A stretch of DNA of 10,959 nucleotides from Chloroflexota bacterium (GCA_008501785.1 QQUD01000545.1:1-10959), one strand, 5' to 3'. Positions 1-6,352 are shown, counted from the first letter of the stretch. Notes: generated by a model not told the origin, from the letters alone. Translations and numbers: made by a program.

Positions 1-36
1 CGCCTGACGGTCCGTGAAGTGCTGGCCTACGAATAA
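1..36 (+). CDS. 3' end of a gene entering from the left (partial)
   Basis: Frame 1 reads RLTVREVLAYE followed by TAA at 34-36, so the window probably opens inside the last codons of a plus-strand gene. Only 11 residues are visible and the family cannot be named. The main reason to believe it is coding is that a diverged copy of the same stretch lies at 1626-1658. The two copies differ in a coding-like way: GCC versus GCG for Ala, Tyr versus Phe, TAA versus TAG as the stop. It could still be a chance short open frame. Confidence 0.4.
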   Translation, partial: RLTVREVLAYE

Positions 37-70
37 TCCCATCTATGTAATTTAACGATAATTTCGTTAC

Positions 71-91
71 AGATAGCGTTTTGCGCTATCT
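71..91. repeat. 8-bp perfect inverted repeat after the upstream gene
   Basis: AGATAGCG (71-78) and CGCTATCT (84-91) are perfect inverted arms around a 5-nt TTTTG loop, 34 nt after the stop at 36. The position suits a transcription end for the upstream gene. However, no T-tract follows on the plus strand (CAAAAAC), so it is not a classical intrinsic terminator. A weak promoter-like pair also overlaps it (TTGCGC 81-86, TAGATT 103-108, 16-nt spacer). Confidence 0.35.
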
Positions 92-126
92 CAAAAACAT
101 GCTAGATTAGTGAATAGTGTTCCTGC

Positions 127-197
127 GTATTGTTTTGGACATCAACAGTTGTTTCGTTGCGTGTTCACAATGTCCTTTGCTGTTGATGCCGCAATAC
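127..197 (+). other. long two-part stem in the leader of the secreted-protein gene
   Basis: GTATTG (127-132) pairs with CAATAC (192-197), and CATCAACAG (140-148) pairs with CTGTTGATG (180-188). This gives 15 base pairs with a 7/3-nt internal loop and a 31-nt apical loop. A competing pairing exists: GGACAT (137-142) with ATGTCC (170-175), which shares bases 140-142 with the main stem. The element ends 56 nt before the ATG at 254. It could be a structured 5' leader or a small inverted-repeat remnant. No known riboswitch was recognised. Confidence 0.4.
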
Positions 198-253
198 CCC
201 TAAACCTACTCAATAGCTGGTTGATTTCATTTTGATTGACCAAAGGAATAAAA

Positions 254-1597
254 ATGGAGAAAAAGATCAAAAACCTCTTTTTGTTTGGCGTGTTTATGTG
301 TTTGTCGATCCTTTTATTTAACGATTTTCAATTTCTTGAAGCCGCTGCCATCCCAATTGTGACCCATTACGAGCTTGTCTTTGAGTCGCACAATCAAAGT
401 ATTTGGGGACCAGGAGAAGCGTGGTCCATTCCTGATACATCTGTATCGATTATCGAGCGGTTTGATTGGGATGAAGATTTTGAGTTAGATGGCAGCTTTT
501 TGGCACAAGCTGCTGTTCCATCTGACCCGAATGTGCCGCAAATACCGGATGCTCTTGGTGTAACGTTGAGCGGTCGTACGTATGGGGAGTTTGCATTGGA
601 GGCCGTTTTTCGAGATTTTGGAGCCGCATCAGCAGATATTGTTTATCCTGTAGCAATATCAACCACGCAATCTTCTGCAATTGTCCCAGGTCAAACAGTG
701 ACTGTTGAAACAAATTGGGCAGCTCAAGAGGGGGTTCAATTTGTTGTTAATCCGTTGAGTGGTCAGATTGATATTGATACGACCTATGAATTTTATCTTG
801 AACTCATGGGGGAAGCTTGTTACATTTTTGATTGCGACGATACAAGTTTTGGGACGCCATTGCACCTACCATTGACAACAGATACGATTTTTTCATTTGA
901 TGTGACAGACCCGGTCTCTCTTGATCTCATACCTGGCATTGAAGGGAGTGTACGTATTCCGAATGTGCAGCATCAAATTAGCACTTTAGCTGACGGTGCA
1001 ACCTTGATCGCCGAAGGGGCAGATGAAGATTTTGTGCAAGTTTCGGCTGATCTTGATACCTGGTTGCCCTATGTGTTTGGGATATGTGAAGAGATTGATA
1101 TTGGTATTGAGTTTGATTTTTGTGTAGATTTGCTCGATATTGATACTAACTTTATGATGTCCCAATATCAAAAGCTTACCTTGACACCGCAACTATTTGC
1201 GGAAATTATGCTGCCTCAAGCGGTTCCTTATCGCGTGATGAATGGTAACACGGTTGTGGAGAGTGGAGTCGGTGCAGAAATAACCTACAACGTGGATTAT
1301 CAGTTGGAATTGGATATTCCGGTCAATTGGACATATGGAGATGAAATAATCGCTGTGTTTGATCTGGATACGACAATTGAGAATCAGACGGAAACGACGT
1401 TTTCACAAGATTTGACTTTTGATGTTATCAAAATGACTAAGCCATTTGAACTGGGACCCGCTTACGATTACACACTAGATATATACACTTACATAGATGA
1501 TGGTTTGTTTGATCAAAATGTTGCCCCGTGGAAGATGCCATTTGCACTGAGGCTAGGTCGGAAAATGTATTTGCCACTGATTTCCAGGCCACAATAA
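254..1597 (+). CDS. secreted orphan protein, 447 aa, with C-terminal YLPLIS motif
   Basis: No family was recognised. The start is the ATG at 254, with AGGA at 244-247 and a 6-nt gap; the TTG at 236 in frame has no such site. Residues 1-32 look like a Sec signal peptide: charged MEKKIK, a hydrophobic core to about residue 22, then LEAAA before IPIV. The mature part is acidic and rich in alternating hydrophobic/polar stretches, Thr, Asp and Val, which suggests a beta-sandwich exoprotein. Four Cys remain in it, spaced as two pairs (C189/C194 and C278/C290), compatible with disulphides outside the cell. There is no transmembrane anchor, LPXTG or obvious catalytic motif. The C-terminus holds KMYLPLISRPQ (437-447), a motif echoed just after the signal peptide of the CAP protein at 7498. 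It is the only gene between its structured leader and the terminator at 1690, so it is probably monocistronic. It carries none of the ACGGCCGT words seen elsewhere in the window. Confidence 0.8.
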   Translation: MEKKIKNLFLFGVFMCLSILLFNDFQFLEAAAIPIVTHYELVFESHNQSIWGPGEAWSIPDTSVSIIERFDWDEDFELDGSFLAQAAVPSDPNVPQIPDALGVTLSGRTYGEFALEAVFRDFGAASADIVYPVAISTTQSSAIVPGQTVTVETNWAAQEGVQFVVNPLSGQIDIDTTYEFYLELMGEACYIFDCDDTSFGTPLHLPLTTDTIFSFDVTDPVSLDLIPGIEGSVRIPNVQHQISTLADGATLIAEGADEDFVQVSADLDTWLPYVFGICEEIDIGIEFDFCVDLLDIDTNFMMSQYQKLTLTPQLFAEIMLPQAVPYRVMNGNTVVESGVGAEITYNVDYQLELDIPVNWTYGDEIIAVFDLDTTIENQTETTFSQDLTFDVIKMTKPFELGPAYDYTLDIYTYIDDGLFDQNVAPWKMPFALRLGRKMYLPLISRPQ

Positions 1598-1625
1598 GCA
1601 TTTAGAAGGAAAACGGCTATCTTCA

Positions 1626-1658
1626 CGCCTGGTGGTCTAAGTGCTGGCGTTTGAATAG
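1626..1658 (+). repeat. diverged copy of the window's first 36 bases (gene 3'-end relic)
   Basis: This stretch aligns with 1-36 at about 26 of 33 positions with one 3-nt gap. It includes an identical CGCCTG, an identical AAGTGCTGGC (1639-1648 versus 17-26) and GAATA. Read in the matching frame it gives RLVV, a stop, then VLAFE and a stop, against RLTVREVLAYE and a stop at the left edge. The two copies flank the secreted-protein gene as direct repeats about 1.6 kb apart. It may be a relic of a duplicated gene end or the outer edge of an inserted segment. Confidence 0.4.
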
Positions 1659-1689
1659 CTTTTGTAATAGATTGGATCAACGGGTAATA

Positions 1690-1718
1690 AAAAGCCCTAT
1701 CTTCAAGATAGGGCTTTT
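1690..1718. terminator. bidirectional intrinsic terminator
   Basis: A perfect 12-bp stem, AAAAGCCCTATC (1690-1701) with its complement at 1707-1718, encloses a 5-nt loop (TTCAA). A-runs on the left and T-runs on the right give a U-tract in both directions. It lies 93 nt after the secreted-protein stop on the plus strand and 46 nt after the pilin stop on the minus strand, so it serves both convergent genes. Confidence 0.82.
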
Positions 1719-1763
1719 GGGTCTCAAAAAAATTGAGTTTAGGATAAATATTGATGTGAAATC

Positions 1764-1913
1764 TTATCCGAAACCAAAAATGATACGGCTAAAGACATTA
1801 CCAATTTGCGGACCGAGCAGGGTCAAAATAGCGATTACAACAACCGCTACCAGTACCAGTACCAATGCATACTCTACCAAACCTTGTCCATCTTCACGAT
1901 TCAAAAATAACAT
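1764..1913 (-). CDS. flp: Flp/Tad-type class III prepilin, 49 aa
   Basis: The minus strand encodes MLFLNREDGQ, then GLVEYALVLVLV, a continuous hydrophobic helix through about residue 33, and LGPQIGNVFSRIIFGFG. This is the layout of Flp (type IVb) pilins: a short basic/acidic leader, Gly before the cleavage site, and the EY pair. Glu14 would be +5 and Tyr15 +6 if prepilin peptidase cuts between G9 and Q10, leaving a mature pilin of 40 residues. Flp subunits are assembled at the inner membrane by the Tad machinery into adhesive or secretion-linked fibres. No Tad ATPase, TadE or peptidase gene is in the window, so the pilin is an orphan here. AAAGAGG (complement of 1923-1929) lies 9 nt before the ATG and fixes the start. 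The gene ends at the shared terminator at 1690-1718. A tandem TGGTAC sequence underlies the LVLVLV stretch. Confidence 0.88.
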   Translation of the reverse strand: MLFLNREDGQGLVEYALVLVLVAVVVIAILTLLGPQIGNVFSRIIFGFG

Positions 1914-1936
1914 TATTGCCTACCTCTTTTTAAAAT

Positions 1937-1966
1937 TTCATACTTGCATAAATAAAATTTGTTCAA
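1937..1966 (-). promoter_or_regulatory. candidate sigma-70-like promoter of the pilin gene
   Basis: On the minus strand TTGAAC (complement of 1961-1966) and TATGAA (complement of 1937-1942) are 18 nt apart, ahead of the pilin ribosome binding site at 1923-1929. The surrounding DNA is very A+T-rich, so box matches alone are weak evidence. Confidence 0.35.
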
Positions 1967-1998
1967 TAGGCTAAAAATTTAAAGGATAATTAATGATT

Positions 1999-2018
1999 GT
2001 ACAATGAGAGCGTTGTAC
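1999..2018. promoter_or_regulatory. inverted repeat GTACAA-N8-TTGTAC between divergent genes
   Basis: Perfect 6-bp arms (1999-2004 and 2013-2018) are separated by TGAGAGCG. They lie in the 267-nt region between the divergent pilin and HAD genes, upstream of both. Size and symmetry suit a dimeric regulator site, but no regulator gene is near, and a 6-bp arm can arise by chance. The rest of this region is A+T-rich with several promoter-like pairs (for example TTGTTG 2109-2114 and TATCAT 2131-2136) and no gene. Confidence 0.25.
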
Positions 2019-2144
2019 CAGTATCTCAAAATGCAATGATTATTTTCCTCTTTACTGTGACGGTGCTTTAGATTTTGACGTTCTAAATTTTTATTTTTTG
2101 ACTGTATTGTTGAAATATCACACAAATTTGTATCATTATTTGTT

Positions 2145-2173
2145 TTGGCACGATTTTTGGTTTGCGTTATAAC
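2145..2173 (+). promoter_or_regulatory. promoter of the HAD-MazG pair, predicting a leaderless mRNA
   Basis: TTGGCA (2145-2150), a 17-nt spacer and TATAAC (2168-2173) match the sigma-70 consensus at five of six positions each. The ATG at 2181 begins seven bases after the -10 box, where transcription itself would be expected to start. There is no Shine-Dalgarno sequence before this ATG, which agrees with a leaderless transcript. Confidence 0.5.
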
Positions 2174-2180
2174 AAATGCC

Positions 2181-2846
2181 ATGATAAACGCACTGATTTT
2201 TGACTTTGATGGCTTGATTTTTGATTCAGAAACGGCCGATTTCCAATCTTGGCAAGAAACATTTGATTTTTTCGGGGCTGACCTGCCGTTTGATACCTGG
2301 GCGGCGCAAATTGGGTCGGCTAATCATTTTAATCCCTACGTATTTTTAGAGCAGCAGCTAGGGCATCCTGTGAATCGGAATGAGGTTCATGCGCGGCGCA
2401 AAAAGCGTGACAATGAATTGCTGGCGCAGCAAGACATCATGCCTGGTGTGGAGGCATATTTGGCGGAAGCAAAAGCTTTGGGGATGCATGTCGGGCTGGC
2501 ATCCAGTTCACCGCATCGCTGGGTTGATCCTCTTTTAGAAAAACTTGGCCTGACTCACTGGTTTAAGACGGTCCGCTGTCGCGATGATGTTGGCGACAAA
2601 CCCAAACCAGAACCAGATGTGTATCTAGCAGCAATGTCTGCACTCGGCGTTCAGCCAACCGAATCGATGGCGCTGGAAGATTCACCCAATGGCGTGCTGG
2701 CGGCGAAACGGGCTGGGATGTGGGTAACGGCCGTTCCCAACCAAATCACCCGCACTCTCAACTTCGACCAAGCAGACGTCAAGCTGGCATCCATGACAGA
2801 CATGTCCCTCTCTCAACTCATCAACGAGGTTTTAAATGAAAAGTAA
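2181..2846 (+). CDS. HAD-superfamily hydrolase, beta-phosphoglucomutase-like
   Basis: A cytoplasmic phosphatase or phosphomutase of the HAD IA group, 221 aa, the usual size for beta-phosphoglucomutase-like enzymes. Motif I is DFDGLIFDSE (8-17), with D8 the nucleophile and D10 the acid/base. An alpha-helical cap follows (about 20-85). Motif II is the serine run in GLASSS (105-110), motif III the lysine in GDKPKPEP (138-145) and motif IV LEDS (165-168), so the catalytic set looks complete. I chose the ATG at 2181 because motif I should lie within the first ten residues and a promoter overlaps the longer TTG-started version (2145). The stop overlaps the start of the MazG gene by 11 nt, implying translational coupling. 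Substrate cannot be told from sequence; sugar phosphates, phosphoglycolate or a nucleotide monophosphate are possible. It holds the word ACGGCCGT at 2727 and the near match ACGGCCGA at 2232. Confidence 0.92.
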   Translation: MINALIFDFDGLIFDSETADFQSWQETFDFFGADLPFDTWAAQIGSANHFNPYVFLEQQLGHPVNRNEVHARRKKRDNELLAQQDIMPGVEAYLAEAKALGMHVGLASSSPHRWVDPLLEKLGLTHWFKTVRCRDDVGDKPKPEPDVYLAAMSALGVQPTESMALEDSPNGVLAAKRAGMWVTAVPNQITRTLNFDQADVKLASMTDMSLSQLINEVLNEK

Positions 2847-3237
2847 TTTTCAACACATTGAAGATTTTCAACTGGCGGCTGGGGCAAAAAGGCCACTATC
2901 ACCTACTGTGCCTAGCGCTGAGATTTTACAATTGCGGCAGCAGCTCATTCGAGAAGAGTTTGAGGAAGTGACAGAGGCGATTGAGAAGTTAACGGCCGTA
3001 TTATCTAACGGCACCACGCCAGACGTCACCGAGCTGGCCCACGAACTCGCCGACTTGCTTTACGTCGTTTACGGTACATTCTCATCGTGTGGTGTGGATG
3101 CCGATGCCGTTTTTGCTGAAGTACATCGTGCCAACATGGAAAAAATCGGTGGCCCCCGTCGCGCCGATGGCAAACTGCTCAAGCCCCCCGGCTGGCAGCC
3201 CGCCGATGTCAAAGGTGTGCTTGAAAAAATGAAATAG
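2836..3237 (+). CDS. MazG-like NTP pyrophosphohydrolase / phosphoribosyl-ATP pyrophosphohydrolase-like
   Basis: An all-alpha NTP-PPase-fold protein of 133 aa. The metal-binding signature is visible: EEFEE (40-44) on the first helix and E70/D73 in AHELADLLYV on the second, the EExxE...ExxD arrangement of MazG and HisE-type enzymes. These bind Mg2+ and release pyrophosphate from nucleoside triphosphates. The tail HRANMEKIGG followed by KLLKPPGWQPADV (about 97-125) is typical of stand-alone small MazG-like proteins. GAGG at 2826-2829 lies 6 nt before the ATG, inside the end of the HAD gene. Together the pair could remove damaged or excess nucleotides: pyrophosphate release followed by dephosphorylation. 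That joint role is inferred from the overlap only. It ends next to a strong terminator. An ACGGCCGT word at 2992 encodes the TAV at residues 53-55. Confidence 0.88.
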   Translation: MKSNFQHIEDFQLAAGAKRPLSPTVPSAEILQLRQQLIREEFEEVTEAIEKLTAVLSNGTTPDVTELAHELADLLYVVYGTFSSCGVDADAVFAEVHRANMEKIGGPRRADGKLLKPPGWQPADVKGVLEKMK

Positions 3238-3297
3238 AGACAGAGATAGAGACCGAGACAGAGATTGCCCAATCTCTGTCTCGGTCTCTATCTTTTT
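3237..3297 (+). terminator. terminator with perfect 24-bp stem built of GAGAYN hexamers
   Basis: Arms at 3244-3267 and 3270-3293 are perfectly complementary over 24 bp with two bases between them, and a five-T run (3293-3297) follows. The left arm is itself a tandem array of five hexamers (GAGACA, GAGATA, GAGACC, GAGACA, GAGATT; 3237-3266). The right arm is its inverted copy. It begins at the MazG stop and ends one base short of the convergent permease stop at 3299. It terminates the plus-strand pair; on the minus strand the following bases are less T-rich. Confidence 0.8.
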
Positions 3298-3298
3298 C

Positions 3299-4681
3299 CT
3301 AATCCGCTGCTGCTGGACTCGCCTCGCCTGCTTTTTCCGCTACAGGTGGTTCAAAAACCAAGAAAACCACATTGATCAAAATACCCAGGATGGCACCTGT
3401 GGCAATCGCTGGTAATCCATTCGGGAAAATGCTCTGCATGATTGGAATTGGTAAAAATCCACCGGGATACCCAATGTGCCCACCAATACCGACTACCATA
3501 ATCACAGCACCCACTGCAAGCTGGCGGGGGTCAAACAAGTTGATCCGATTCTCAACCATTAGCGCAATTCCTTGCATACCAATGACCCCAAATAAATAAA
3601 TTGCCAACCCACCACTAACTGCCAGTGGTACAGTGCCAACGATAGCTGACAGCTTGCCAATGAATGATAGCAGAATCGCAATCACGGCCGCACCAATTAA
3701 CGCTGGCCCTGAATAGTTGCGCGTAATTGCCATCAGCGAGTTGTTTTCACCATAGTTGGTACCTGCTGTTGCGCCAATTAACCCATTGAGGAAGTCGCCA
3801 ATGCCATCGAGCACAAGATTGAACCCGATATGCTGGTCTAATTTGTATGCTTCTTGATCTGTGTCTTCTGCCAACCGGTCTACATACAGGCTGATCTGGT
3901 AAAGATGTGCGGTTGATTCTGGAATCGTTGCCAGCGCCATAATGGAAATGCTAAAAATAGCTGTGACAGCCAAGTCTCCAGTGAAGCTTGGGAATGTGAT
4001 ATGAGGTGCTTGGATAAAACTGGCAGCACCCACAGCACTTAAATCAACCAATCCAAATGGGACGGCCACGATATATCCGGCAATTGCACCAAACAGAATC
4101 GGCAACATCCCTGCAAATCCACGATTTTGCAGGTAAACGGAGAACAATATGGTGACCAGTAAGGTAACAATGGCTACAAGCCAGTTTGAACCGGCCATAT
4201 CGAGTGCTGCAAAGCCAAGTGCAAAGCCAATAACGGCCGCTACCGAGCCAGTCACAACAGGTGGCAACACTTTATCAACGGCCGCTTTGCCCACCTTGCG
4301 AATAATCAACCCCACAATAATGTTGAGTACACCGGTGGCAACAATCCCGGCTTGCATGGTGCTGAGCAGCTCATCACTGGCGGGAACCCCAAATTCAGCA
4401 TTGGTGATCGCCAAATAAGCAGCAATATAGCTAAAACTAGAGCCATAAAACAGAGGGATAAATTTACCGATACCTCGCTTCGACAATAACAAAGCGACAA
4501 TGGTGGATACACCGGATGCAAGCAGCACGGTGCTCACATGAAAGCCTGTTAACAAGGCCACAAACACGGTTGCCGGGAACATGGTCAACACATGTTGAAA
4601 GGCCAATAAAATCAATTGCCCAATGGGTGGAGTATCATTCGGCAAATAACCAATACGACTACCATTTTTATTCTCAGACAT
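3299..4681 (-). CDS. NCS2 family nucleobase (uracil/xanthine) permease
   Basis: An inner-membrane transporter of the nucleobase-cation symporter-2 family, 460 aa, near the usual length. Motifs in order: QHVLTMFPATVF (29-40) in TM1; FYGSSFSYIAA (78-88); LPPVVTGSVAAVIGFAL (139-155); PESTAHLYQ (254-262), where E255 aligns with the substrate-binding Glu of UraA; the signature TNYGENNSLMAITR (309-322 region) with the second Glu, E312; and GTVPLAVSGGLA (349-360). The protein is hydrophobic throughout, as expected for about 14 membrane segments. The signature resembles UraA (YGEN), which favours uracil or related pyrimidines, but xanthine cannot be excluded. AGGAGG (complement of 4687-4692) lies 5 nt before the ATG at 4681; a 19-codon upstream extension would overlap this site and was rejected. 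The leader contains a hairpin and a possible short peptide. Three GCGGCCGT variants of the repeated word fall in the gene. Confidence 0.93.
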   Translation of the reverse strand: MSENKNGSRIGYLPNDTPPIGQLILLAFQHVLTMFPATVFVALLTGFHVSTVLLASGVSTIVALLLSKRGIGKFIPLFYGSSFSYIAAYLAITNAEFGVPASDELLSTMQAGIVATGVLNIIVGLIIRKVGKAAVDKVLPPVVTGSVAAVIGFALGFAALDMAGSNWLVAIVTLLVTILFSVYLQNRGFAGMLPILFGAIAGYIVAVPFGLVDLSAVGAASFIQAPHITFPSFTGDLAVTAIFSISIMALATIPESTAHLYQISLYVDRLAEDTDQEAYKLDQHIGFNLVLDGIGDFLNGLIGATAGTNYGENNSLMAITRNYSGPALIGAAVIAILLSFIGKLSAIVGTVPLAVSGGLAIYLFGVIGMQGIALMVENRINLFDPRQLAVGAVIMVVGIGGHIGYPGGFLPIPIMQSIFPNGLPAIATGAILGILINVVFLVFEPPVAEKAGEASPAAAD

Positions 4682-4701
4682 AATTTCCTCCTCGTTCGCA
4701 A

Positions 4702-4736
4702 GGCAAATGTTGTTTTTTAACAAACAACGTTTTGCC
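4702..4736 (-). promoter_or_regulatory. hairpin in the permease mRNA leader
   Basis: GGCAAA/TTTGCC (4702-4707, 4731-4736) and GTTGTTT/AAACAAC (4709-4715, 4722-4728) stack into 13 bp with a 1/2-nt internal loop and a 6-nt apical loop. It lies between the stop of a candidate leader peptide (4740) and the permease ribosome binding site (4687-4692). No U-tract follows on the minus strand, so it is not an intrinsic terminator. It could gate ribosome access or protect the RNA. Confidence 0.5.
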
Positions 4737-4739
4737 ACA

Positions 4740-4784
4740 TTAAATCAGCTCACCCAACTGAATAATGTTTTGATTGGACGACAT
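4740..4784 (-). CDS. candidate 14-codon leader peptide with perfect extended Shine-Dalgarno
   Basis: The minus strand carries AAGGAGGTGAT (complement of 4783-4793), a full 11-nt complement to the usual 16S 3' tail. It overlaps an ATG that opens MSSNQNIIQLGELI and a stop. The gap from AGGAGG to the ATG is only 2 nt, which is shorter than optimal, and no other start follows at a better distance. It sits about 100 nt before the permease ATG with a hairpin between. It may be a regulatory uORF or simply a strong ribosome-binding patch. The peptide shows no run of a single amino acid that would suggest classical attenuation. Confidence 0.3.
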   Translation of the reverse strand: MSSNQNIIQLGELI

Positions 4785-4963
4785 CACCTCCTTGTTTGAG
4801 TATGCGCCGCATTGGTTACCAAAAATAACTGGCAAAACACGGCCGTTTTTTCTATTGAATGGTTTTTGGAAAATGATTATTCGTTATTCGAGTGTTTAAA
4901 CACACAAATGCGTGAATTGTTACAAAAATGGGTGAAATTGCGTTGTTGGTATCTGGTTGGCAA

Positions 4964-4997
4964 AGAAACGGGGGTTTTTACAAAACCCCTCGTTTCT
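4964..4997 (-). terminator. terminator hairpin downstream of threonine synthase
   Basis: AGAAACG (4964-4970) pairs with CGTTTCT (4991-4997), and GGGGTTTT (4971-4978) pairs with AAAACCCC (4982-4989). There is one bulged base (4990) and a 3-nt loop. It lies 14 nt past the thrC stop at 5011 in the minus direction. The minus-strand tail (TTTGCC) is a weak U-tract, so efficiency is uncertain; a T-run at 5001-5005 would suit the plus direction. The remaining 4794-4963 interval shows no convincing gene and one ACGGCCGT word at 4839. Confidence 0.6.
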
Positions 4998-5010
4998 AAT
5001 ATTTTTGGTT

Positions 5011-6345
5011 TTAAACGGCCGTTTCCAGCCGTCGCGTCAATTCTTCCTTCACAAGTTTGACATCTGCCGGTAACTGCACAGGTGGATTTGCATATTGGCT
5101 TTCCACCTCAGGCAGTTGATTCTCGTGATAATCTACCTTGAACTTAGTGAACTTCAAGCCATGTGCTGTGCTAATCACCACCGTGCGATGGTGTTTTTGG
5201 ATGACATTGCGTTCCATTAGTTTGAAAAGGACAGCAAGGGCAACGGCCGTATGCGGACATGCATATAACCCTGTTCGATCTGCCAACGCCGCCGCATTTG
5301 CTAACTCGTGTTCTGAAGCTTGTTCAACAATACCATTGGTCTCTTGTACCGCTTGCACAGCCTTTTCATAGCTCACTGGATCACCAATGCGAATCGCCGA
5401 AGCCTGCGTATCCTGTGCCTGCAAAGACACCTTGTCTTGGAAACCGTTTTTGTAGCTTTGGTAAAACGGATTTGCTTTTTCGGCTTGGGCTGCAACCAGT
5501 CGCGGCATCTTGTTAATGATGCCTAAATCCATCATCAATTTTAGACCTTTGTACAAAGCGCTAATATTCCCCAGATTGCCAACCGGAATTACAATCCAAT
5601 CCGGCACTTCCCAATCAAATTGGCGCACAATTTCAATGGCAACCGTTTTTTGTCCTTCAATGCGCAAACTGTTCATCGAGTTCGCCAGGAAAATGGAGTT
5701 GTCTTGAGTCAATTCTTTCACAATGTTCATGCAGCCATCAAAATCTGTTTCCAGTGCCAGCACGTGTGCGCCATTGGCAATTGGCTGAATCAGTTGGGCG
5801 GCACTGACCTTGTTGTGTGGCAAAAAGACGATGGAGGGAATCCCTGCTGCGGCCGCATACGCTGCCAGGGCTGCGCTCGTGTCGCCCGTGCTGGCAGCCG
5901 CAACGGCACGCACCGGGCTGCCTTGCGCAATCATCTGTTTGACGACACTGACAAGTACGGTCATTCCCAAATCTTTGAAGCTGCCAGTATGGCTGTTGCC
6001 ACAGAGCTTAATCCAGAGATCGGGAACACCAAGCTGTTTGCCCAGCCGTTCAGCCCAAAATAGGTTCGAATTGCCTTCAAACATGCTCACTACATTGTCA
6101 TCATCCAAACCAGGCATCACCCATTCTTTCATGGCCCAAACGCCACTGCCATAGGGCCATTCTGTTGTGCCGGTGCGTTGCTCAAGCAGCTTCATCCAGG
6201 CGGCTGGGCTGCGCCTTTGCAGCGTCTCCCGTTCATGGTGAACTTCAAGCAGCCCTCCACAGGTTGGACACGTATAAATCACATCAAATACAGAATATTC
6301 ACCCGGGCAACCCCGGAAGCAGCGATAATAAACCCGATTTGTCAT
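5011..6345 (-). CDS. thrC: threonine synthase (PLP-dependent)
   Basis: Converts O-phosphohomoserine to threonine and phosphate with pyridoxal phosphate; cytoplasmic; 444 aa. The N-terminus has a rubredoxin-like Cys set, C9 and C13, then C26 and C29 in CPTCGG, as found in one threonine-synthase subgroup. The PLP lysine is K124 in [11 protein letters not shown] (118-128). A serine/threonine-rich loop STGDTSAAL (152-160) and the phosphate-binding GNLGN (256-260) follow; ISTAHGLKF (391-399) is typical near the C-terminus. The ATG at 6345 was chosen because the Cys motif starts nine residues later; the 33-codon upstream extension is A+T-rich and unlike the family. No Shine-Dalgarno precedes it, but TACAAT ends 7 nt before the ATG, which suggests a leaderless mRNA. 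The final codons (Glu-Thr-Ala-Val-stop) are formed by a 12-bp copy of the repeated palindrome (5013-5024). No other threonine-pathway gene is adjacent. Confidence 0.94.
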   Translation of the reverse strand: MTNRVYYRCFRGCPGEYSVFDVIYTCPTCGGLLEVHHERETLQRRSPAAWMKLLEQRTGTTEWPYGSGVWAMKEWVMPGLDDDNVVSMFEGNSNLFWAERLGKQLGVPDLWIKLCGNSHTGSFKDLGMTVLVSVVKQMIAQGSPVRAVAAASTGDTSAALAAYAAAAGIPSIVFLPHNKVSAAQLIQPIANGAHVLALETDFDGCMNIVKELTQDNSIFLANSMNSLRIEGQKTVAIEIVRQFDWEVPDWIVIPVGNLGNISALYKGLKLMMDLGIINKMPRLVAAQAEKANPFYQSYKNGFQDKVSLQAQDTQASAIRIGDPVSYEKAVQAVQETNGIVEQASEHELANAAALADRTGLYACPHTAVALAVLFKLMERNVIQKHHRTVVISTAHGLKFTKFKVDYHENQLPEVESQYANPPVQLPADVKLVKEELTRRLETAV

Positions 6346-6352
6346 ATTCGTT

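Noticed and set aside
236..253. TTG at 236 as start of the secreted-protein gene
   Set aside because: The ATG at 254 has a well-spaced AGGA and gives a standard signal peptide with a charged N-terminus.
1651..1974. Plus-strand 107-codon open frame over the terminator and pilin
   Set aside because: It is antisense to a well-supported Flp pilin and runs through an intrinsic terminator.
3237..3297. Hexamer array as a CRISPR or larger satellite
   Set aside because: Units are only 6 nt, without spacers, and are explained by a terminator stem.
4783..4793. ATCACCTCCTT on the plus strand as a 16S rRNA 3' end
   Set aside because: Bases before it do not match the conserved GGCTGG of 16S rRNA, and no rRNA lies upstream; on the minus strand it reads as an extended Shine-Dalgarno.
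4812..5060. Plus-strand 82-codon open frame between the permease and thrC
   Set aside because: It covers the thrC terminator hairpin and the thrC 3' end, has no ribosome binding site and no recognisable protein character.
5849..5856. GCGGCCGC at 5849 as a member of the iterated palindrome
   Set aside because: It shares only the CGGCCG core and encodes an Ala run in thrC; not counted among exact copies.
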